Assembly: GCA_963922205.1 (NCBI GenBank)
Contig: CAWUHX010000275.1
Location: forward strand, 310,001 to 374,000
Source: Romanomermis culicivorax
Lineage: Eukaryota > Nematoda > Enoplea > Mermithida > Mermithidae
Reading direction: 5' to 3'
DNA: 64,000 nucleotides
Shown: positions 57,749 through 64,000 of the stretch, piece after piece
Layout: every line of letters starts with the position of its first letter
Position numbering within the stretch: the stretch's first letter is position 1
Made by a program: the position numbers and the translations under genes
The notes under the pieces: generated by a model
Seen by the model: only the letters and a program-made list of their open reading frames with translations
Told to the model about the DNA's origin: nothing
Databases searched by the model: none

Positions 57749-59400
57749 ACCGAGACATTAGAGCGCAGGACAAAAAAGCGGAAGGACATTGGAGCGCAGG
57801 ACAATAAAGCGCAAGGACAATAGAGCGCGGGGACAGTAGAGCGCAGGACAATAGAGCGCAGGGACAATAGAGTGCGGACATTAGAGTGCAGGACAATGCA
57901 GTCGCGGATGCAGGGAGTAGAGGCGAATGCGTCTAGTATACTCATGTTCCAAAAATAAAACTTATCAAAATAATTTTTAAACACAAATTATTAGAAATCT
58001 TCAAAACTTAATCAAATACTGCAGTTAAAATTTACTTTTTTCCAATTTTTTCTTTTTTCTTCTTCAATCTATGTATTTTCTTGCCAGTTGCCCAATCGTT
58101 TCGTTTTTTTGTTTCCTTTTTTGAAATGATTTAAAGAAAAAAATAACAAAAAAAAGAAAAAATATATCAAGGCAGTTTGATTTAACAAAAATATGAAAAT
58201 TTTAAAAAAATTTCCGCTTCAGGACAATAACGCATAGGCGCAATAGAGCACAAGGACATTGGTGCGCAGGACGATAGAGCACAGAAAAATCACATCAGAG
58301 CAAAATAAAAAAACTGAAAATGAAATATTTTGAAAAAAAACTACATTTCAGCTCAAAAATGCTTTCTTCAAATTTTTTCGTGTCCCTAAAGAAGTTCACG
58401 TCAAAGCATTTTTCTACCATGCAGTATTTTTTCCCATTTTTTTGTTCTTTTTCTTTCTTTTTCTTCTTTCACTTTTCTTAATTTTTCCTGTCCCCTATTT
58501 TTTTTATTCATGTTTTTTCTCTTTGTATTCATTTTCTTGTGGTTTTCTCTTTCCTTCTTTATATCTCATTGTTCGTCTGCTTTCTCATTACTCATACTTT
58601 TTTGCATTTTTTTATCCAGTTGCTCACATGGAATTTACCTCTAATCCATAATCGCACAAAAATTTTGTTGATTTACTGCTTGCCAACCTTTGGACCTTTG
58701 AATAAAATTGTGTCATTTTGTTATTTTCGAATTCATCTTGAATTTCTAACTTGCATTCAGAATCACAAGCAGTTTTTTGTCAGCTTTTAAAAACATTGTG
58801 AACTTCTGAAATAAAGCCGCCTTTATAGTACTCTTTTTTCATGCTCAAAAATAATTTTAAAATTCGCGTTCATTCAGACCGCGGAACGTTGGTTAATTTG
58901 TTTCGAACCAACAGGTGCACTCTAATGTCCCCGCACTCTCCTGTCTGCCCCCTATTGTCCTGTGCTCTAATGTCCTTGCGTTCTATTGTCCTGCGCTCTA
59001 ATGCCCTTGCGCTCTAACGTCCCTGCGCTCTATTGCCCTGCGCTCTATTGTCCCTGCGCTCTATTATCCTGCGCTCTAATGTCCGCGCTCTAATGTCCGC
59101 GCTCTAATGTCCATGCGCTCTATTGTCCTGCGCTCTAATGTCTCCGCGCTCTAGTGTCCCTGCGCTCTATTATCCTGCGCTCTAATGTCCGCGCTCTAAT
59201 GTCCGCGCTCTAATGTACCTGCGCTCTATTGTCCTGCGCTCTAATGTCCCTGCGCTTTATTGTCCTGCGCTCTATTGTTCTGTGCTCTAATGTCTCTGCG
59301 CTCTAATGTCGGCGCTCTAATGTTCCTGCGCTCTAATGTCCGCGCTCTAACGTCCGCGCTCTAACGTCCGCGCTCTATTGTCCCGCGCTCTAATGTCCGG
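57749..59400. repeat. Foldback element with subterminal arrays of 15-17-bp units
   Basis: Left array 57,749-57,910 (units such as AGAGCGCAGGACAATA) is inverted relative to the right array 58,915-59,400 (units GCGCTCTAATGTCCCT and GCGCTCTATTGTCCTG alternating). The left has about ten units, the right about thirty, and a few stray units occur at 58,225-58,280. The ~1-kb middle is AT-rich, with a long pyrimidine-rich stretch at 58,440-58,560 and no gene. This is the build of Foldback-type DNA elements. Confidence 0.8.
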
Positions 59401-59610
59401 TCACGTAAACATTGGCGTCAAGATACCGGTTACCCCGACGTTTCTTTTATCCCAGGTATGCGATAGTTTTAAAAATGCAAATAAACCGTAGTAATGTTCC
59501 CATTTTCCTACGGTTTTTACTATGTAAAAAATCAATCAAAATCTTATGTCTGGCCTATAACTTATTATAATGAACAATTACGGTGAATCTATATTTATTC
59601 TTACAAAATA

Positions 59611-60997
59611 TAGGGTGAGCCAACAAAAGACGGTTGGTACTGACTTTCATAGCTTTCAAATAAGTGAAGCTTTCTTAATGTGATTTGCTACCGTCGATAG
59701 ATAAAACATCTGGTATAAAATGTGCGAAGTTTCAGCTAGATTGCTCAAGTATTGACCGACTAGAATCAAAAATACTAAGCGTCAATTTTTCGCAAAATAA
59801 CAAGAAAAAAATCACAAAAATCAACATGTTTTACAACACAAAAAGTTGAATCAATCCACTCATAAGTAGTGATATGCTTCGGATATCCGGACAGATATTT
59901 TCAAAAACGGATATCTGGATGTGAAAAAATATCCGGATGTTTTCATTGTTCAAAAAGGAAGTAAAGGTTACTGAGAAGTTAGGTGCAACATTATTACACA
60001 AAGTTTCAACAACAAAACAACAAAAAGTTCATATAAATGTCATTTACTATTCAGCAGGGTTTTTAGCACGAGTCCCATTAGGATTCGTGCTAATTCATTA
60101 GCACAGTTAGCACTGTTGACAAATTTTACGTTGTTGGTGTCAAACTAATGTGCAAGTTTGTCAATTCTGATAACAGGCTTTTATTGTATTAACTCACGAA
60201 ATCATGCTTGATATTGGTACTTTTAAAAGGAATAAGACTCTCATGATTCTAATTAAATCAGCTCATTCTTACCTTATGCACTTGATTAGTTGACCGACAA
60301 GTAAATATTCAGTAGTTAGTTTGACAGTAATACTTTTAGGAATCGCTAAATTCGAATTCTGTTTCGATAAACATTTACATCTTTTCATTGTATCTAGAAC
60401 TGCACTTCAACTTCAATACTGGTTGTTGATTGATTTTTTCAGAAAAGGTGCAAAAGACACGGACATCCGGATATGGAAATTTTCTGGCGCACATCACTAC
60501 TCATGAGCACCATATAACAGCTAAAAACTGCCAGAGTCGTTTTAGTGGGTCCCAATTTTTTTCACTAATAGTTCTAATCGTTTTCCGAACTGTTCAATGA
60601 AACGATTGATTTTGTTTTGATTTTGCTTTTCTTTTCAGTTTCAAAACAAAAGCTCTTGATTTTGGCGAAATTTAGCCCAAATTGAAACAAGAAGTTTATG
60701 ACTATATTACGCGTAAATTACAGATATGGGTGATTTTTAGAGTATTATTGTATGTAAATAGCTTTACACGATTTTTTTCACAATTGGACAACCTTCACTT
60801 TGATTTCACAACTTTTATTTTTTGAAAAATGGCCACTTTTACTAAATTTATTTTGTACATAAACCATAAATAGCATAAAATTTGACCATTATTACGAGGA
60901 AAAATAGGAGATTCTAATGCAGTAATTCGCATTAAAAAAGTTTCATCTATTCGAAAATTATGAAAGTGAGTACTGGCCGCTTTTTTGGCTCACCCTT
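59611..60997. mobile_element. Mariner-like non-autonomous element with nested hAT-like MITE
   Basis: The left end AGGGTGAGCCAACAAAAG at 59,612 and the reverse complement of the right end, AGGGTGAGCCAAAAAAGCGG, form terminal inverted repeats that continue into GTACTGACTTTCATA/GTACTCACTTTCATA text. Adjacent TA on the left fits Tc1/mariner. No transposase frame remains. The right ~250 bp match 7,556-7,802. A separate element is inserted at 59,867-60,499. Confidence 0.7.
59867..60499. mobile_element. hAT-like MITE inserted in the mariner-like element
   Basis: It starts TAGTGATATGC and ends GCACATCACTA, short inverted termini typical of hAT elements. It is flanked by CTCATAAG (59,859-59,866) and CTCATGAG (60,500-60,507), an 8-bp target duplication with one mismatch; 8 bp is the hAT size. 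Subterminal GGATATCCGGA motifs occur on the left and CATCCGGATATGG on the right. No transposase frame inside. Confidence 0.75.
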
Positions 60998-61054
60998 TAT
61001 CAGGACTTCAAGCTTATTAAAAGTTGAAGGTTACTACCTATCCAAACAGGTTCC

Positions 61055-61325
61055 ATGTTCTATTCATACTAAAAAGCGGCGCCGCCTTTGAAGTATGAAT
61101 AGGTTTTTGTAATTTTTGCGGCGCTGCACGGCGCCCCATCAGGTTTCAACTAAACCAATACACATTTTTTGAGAAGAGCAAAATCGAAAAGTAAAAAAGC
61201 GGCGCCGCACGGCGTCGCGCGGTACCGCGCGGCGAAGTATGACAAGCCACCGCGCGGTACCGCGCGGTGCCGCCTGTTAGTATGAATAGGACAACCGGCC
61301 CCGCGCGGTGAAGTATGACAGGGCT
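61055..61325. mobile_element. Second GC-rich PIF/Harbinger-like MITE copy (left end lost)
   Basis: It is colinear with 53,150-53,386: the shared middle reads GGTTTTTGTAATTTTTGCGG and CCAATACACATTTTTTGAGA, and the right end reads GAAGTATGACAGGGCT followed by TTA. The outermost left repeat is missing. Nested GCGGTACCGC and GCGCGGCG palindromes are kept. Confidence 0.75.
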
Positions 61326-61734
61326 TTAAGTCTGTTCGACAGTTCATTCACCTTGAAATGGCAGATGCAGCGACGAAATAAAAGGTAGGTTAAATTTGAC
61401 ACACAACTTTTATATGGTAAACGACTTTATACCGTAGAAAAATATCATTTCCTTCAGGGTAGAAAACAGGTCGAAATAAGAAACCACTTTTTACCAATCC
61501 CTTTTAGGTTTAGATAGAACTTTTAAAGAGACCCACGTACTTTCAAGCAGGTAATTGAAGTAAATTATCAGTCCGTCTGATTCTTGACGATTGACGAGGG
61601 CTTCATGATTGCCCATCGCTCGATTATAAGCTTTGTGGTCCAATGGATTCTGCGACTGTCGAAACGTTAGCTTCAACACGCAACATGAGCGATAGCTAAC
61701 ACCTCTGGGCCATTTCCGCTATCAGGCCATTTCC

Positions 61735-61880
61735 GTCACCGGGTCATTTCCGCCACCGGGTTTTTTTGCTACCGTGCTTTTTTGCTACCGGGGTTTTTTG
61801 CTACCGGGTTTTTTCGCCACCGGTTTTTTTCGCCACCGGGTTTTTTCGCCACCGGGTTTTTTCGCCACCAGGTCACTTCT
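61735..61880. repeat. ~17-bp tandem repeat, TTTTTTCGCCACCGGG units
   Basis: About eight units of TTTTTTCGCCACCGGG or the TTTTTTGCTACCGGGG variant in a row, preceded by CATTTCCGCCACCGGG variants. Open frames here are by-products of the repeat. Confidence 0.85.
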
Positions 61881-61949
61881 GCCACAGGGTCGTTTCAGCC
61901 ACTGGCCAAGTCGGATTATCGGAGTTCCACCTAGATGGACTATCAAAGC

Positions 61950-62370
61950 TCCGCTTAGTTGGACTGTGTAACCTTCCAGAGCAAGTGAGATACAGCTGCC
62001 CGCAAGTGAAACCAGCCGTCCACATGCGAGGCGCAGCCATCTGCAGGCGGGACGTTGCCGCCTGCAAATGAGACGCAGCTGTTCGCAAGACGCAGTCTCC
62101 CGCAAGCAAGGCGCTGCGGACTGCAAGTGTGCACGTGAAACGCAGCCGTATGCAACTGAGATGCAGTCACCCAGGAATGAGACACAGCCGTCTGCTTGTG
62201 AGACGCAGCCGTCCGCAAGTGAGACGCCATTGCCTGCAAGTGAGACACAGCGAGACGCAGCCATCCACAGGTGAAATCCTACAGTCCGCAAGTGAGACAC
62301 TGCTTTCCACAAGTGAGTCGCAGCCATCCACAAGTGTGATGCAGCTGTCCGCAAGTGAGATGCAGCCGTC
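61950..62370. repeat. ~21-bp tandem repeat, GTGAGACGCAGCCGTCCGCAA units
   Basis: About eighteen diverged units over 420 bp, period 20-24 bp, close to GTGAGACGCAGCCGTCCGCA. It is GC-rich and open in several frames on both strands because it lacks stops. I do not regard any of these frames as genes. Confidence 0.85.
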
Positions 62371-62399
62371 AGCAGGCATTATGACTATCTATCAAAACT

Positions 62400-63492
62400 C
62401 GATCAAATTATCGAATTCCAACTAGTATCCAGCGAGTATATTTTCTTTTTTCTCTTTAAAATTCCAATCGAGGAATTTTCCAAAACTTTATTCCGAAGCA
62501 TCACAATGCACTCGAGAAGCCATTTCGACAGTTTCACTCTCAGCAAATCTTTTGACACTAATATCAAAAACGAAGATTTCTGACTATCCGTAAAGGAATT
62601 AAATTTCCTGTAGTTTCTTGGTGATAACTCTGAACAACCCAAACTGAGCCCTTTTTCGCTCCGGCTGAACAGACGAAATTCGTCACAAAAATCATAAAAA
62701 TATTAGATATGACGCGAAGCACTGAAAAAATTGGTATTTCTGGCCGTTTTTTAATTTTCTACAAAAAACTGACATTTTTCAGTTTTTCTCGGCCAAAATG
62801 ATGGGGTTCCTATGGCTAGCCCTATAAAACTGTACTGGCCCGTCTGAAGTAAGAAGTATAATTTGATGATACGTTTTACCACTGCACGCCAGCGAATCGA
62901 GGCTCACAACCCTCAGCTTTTTATGGATCCAGTAGAGTCTGCAAGTCTCTCTGTAGTAATATCACTTTTAGATGATTTGACTCTAATTTTTCGGAATGGG
63001 ACGTTTCGTCGCCTCCAGTTCGGCGCCAGTTTACTTTTTTGATGGTGAATGTCTTCAGGTGGCCATTTCTGAGCCAATTATTTTCGAGAAAAATTTTGAA
63101 GTTTTTTCAAAATCGTTTCACAAAGAATTACAGTTGTCGAACTGAGCGTTGGAGTGCCAGATGATTGGGCTAAGAATGAAATTCAAGTATCATTACTGTA
63201 TCATGACCCAGAATTTTTAGCGTTATTACAGTACCACACTATACTCCTGATGTATATGTATATATTTTTAAAGTTTCATTTCCATATCACTACTGATTTC
63301 GCATTTCCTTAATTAACACATTAATGCTCATGTCAACATTACTGCATTTGATTTATCATTTCCATTTCACCATCAAAAACGTCGTCTGGCGCCGAATTGT
63401 ACTTTCGTAGTATCATGACCACATTAGACAAGAAAGGGAAACTGCTGCACTCCTTTTCGCACAGAAATCTGATTTACAATGTATGTTTTCAC
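62400..63492. other. Intronic sequence of H1 without a recognisable gene
   Basis: 62,700-62,825 is a diverged copy of 26,930-27,065 (GCGAAGC, CTGACATTTTTCAGT and ATGGGGTTCC...GGCTAGCC blocks). Nothing coding was seen up to the exon at 63,493. Confidence 0.45.
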
Positions 63493-63668
63493 CTCTTCCT
63501 CCTCCTCGACGCAGATCTTCTTCGGAGCAACGTTCCTCAATTTCCATCTGTACCAGGGATCTCGTTGCAACTTTTCATGTTCGGTCAAGTGGCTGTAATC
63601 GACTTTACGTTTCTCCGGCATCGGAGTCTTGCGACCACCACCTAAACCACTGGTAGCGTTTTTCTTGC
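63493..63668 (-). CDS. Host gene H1, conserved-looking exon
   Basis: 176 bp with acceptor TATTTTCAAG and donor GAG|GTGAAAAC. It encodes NATSGLGGGRKTPMPEKRKV, then DYSHLTEHEKLQRDPWYRWK and LRNVAPKKICVEEEEE. The Gly-rich, basic, then aromatic text looks like a conserved short motif region rather than filler. I could not place the family. Entry phase 1 fits the 63,724 exon; exit phase 0 fits the exon at 54,355. Confidence 0.65.
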
Positions 63669-63723
63669 CTTGAAAATATTAGGACGGTTAAATATTTGAG
63701 GAACTTAATTGCTAAAAATTTAC

Positions 63724-63763
63724 CGGCCATTTCGTAGATTTTTCTCTTTTCTTCGGTTCTCTC
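63724..63763 (-). CDS. Host gene H1, small exon
   Basis: With acceptor GTATTCTTCAG the exon is 40 bp and encodes ERTEEKRKIYEMAG across the next splice. A longer alternative uses the acceptor after ATCACAG at 63,794, but that breaks phase with the upstream exon. The donor is GGCCG|GTAAAT. The charged text continues the helix begun upstream. Confidence 0.55.
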
Positions 63764-63832
63764 CTGAAGAATACAGACATACATATCCCAATCACTGTGA
63801 TTGTAAAATAAACAATCAACTCAAGTTCTTAC

Positions 63833-63911
63833 ATGGATTAACTGCTTCTGTAAATCTTGATTGGCTTCCTTCAATCCTCGATTTAGTGACCAAAGGAAGT
63901 ATATGATTAAG
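63833..63911 (-). CDS. Host gene H1, coiled-coil exon (first seen in window)
   Basis: Acceptor GTATTTCAG, donor CAT|GTAAGA. It encodes LWSLNRGLKEANQDLQKQLI, an amphipathic helix that runs on into the next exon. The gene very likely continues beyond the window on the minus strand, since no start codon is in reach. Partner and function unknown. Confidence 0.55.
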
Positions 63912-64000
63912 CTGAAATACAATTTTGCGATTAAAATAAAAAACCAGAAATGAAAACTGATATTATCGGAATCGGAATCAAGGCGTCAACTGGTTAGTGA

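Noticed and set aside
61785..62425. Several overlapping long frames on both strands, up to ~190 codons
   Set aside because: They lie on 17-bp and 21-bp tandem repeats that lack stop codons. The frames are artefacts of repeat composition, open in several phases at once.

Overview
The window looks like nuclear DNA of an invertebrate animal. It is AT-rich and gene-poor, with short spliced exons whose acceptors end in TTTTCAG-like strings, and it is packed with transposable elements. A nematode, possibly a mermithid such as Romanomermis, fits best: the introns are nematode-like, one gene has a C-terminal FSEQGIESLHA block that I associate with expanded nematode families, and the Pro/Thr-rich retroelement ORFs recall mermithid repeats. 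This assignment is from memory and is not proven. No tRNA, rRNA, CRISPR array or prokaryotic operon was seen.

Layout: 1-4.8 kb is gene-poor. From 4.8 to 34 kb lies a nest of transposons. A plus-strand Ty3/gypsy-like remnant (G2: gag-like, protease, linker) occupies 4.8-7.55 kb and is followed by a mariner-like end. A much larger minus-strand Ty3/gypsy-like element (G1) runs from about 34 kb down to about 8 kb: gag, protease, linker, RT/RNase H, integrase, then several kb of unrecognised extra ORF. G1 is broken twice. A FLYWCH/MULE DNA transposon (10,327-14,136; 9-bp target duplication, ~230-bp TIRs) sits in the extra ORF. A second LTR retrotransposon, R1 (20,504-30,454; paired 552-bp LTRs, 4-bp duplication GGAT), sits between protease and RT. 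R1 contains a further LTR plus gag unit.

34.9-37.9 kb holds a multi-exon, partly broken coiled-coil and Cys-pair gene. 40.2-45.4 kb is a decayed Polinton/Maverick (adintovirus-like) fragment with a packaging ATPase on the minus strand and a protein-primed family B DNA polymerase on the plus strand. Arms of about 1.5 kb in inverted orientation (45.4-47.0 and 54.8-56.3 kb), each with a ~90-bp tandem array, bracket 7.8 kb of sequence.

The best candidate host gene is on the minus strand. Its exons lie at 63.9, 63.7, 63.5, 54.3, 51.2 and probably 51.0-50.3 kb. Splice phases agree across the first five, including over a ~9.1-kb intron filled with MITEs, foldback arrays, mariner/hAT-like elements and minisatellites. 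I could not identify its function. Almost all mobile-element genes here carry stops or frameshifts, so the window records layered insertions rather than a working pathway.
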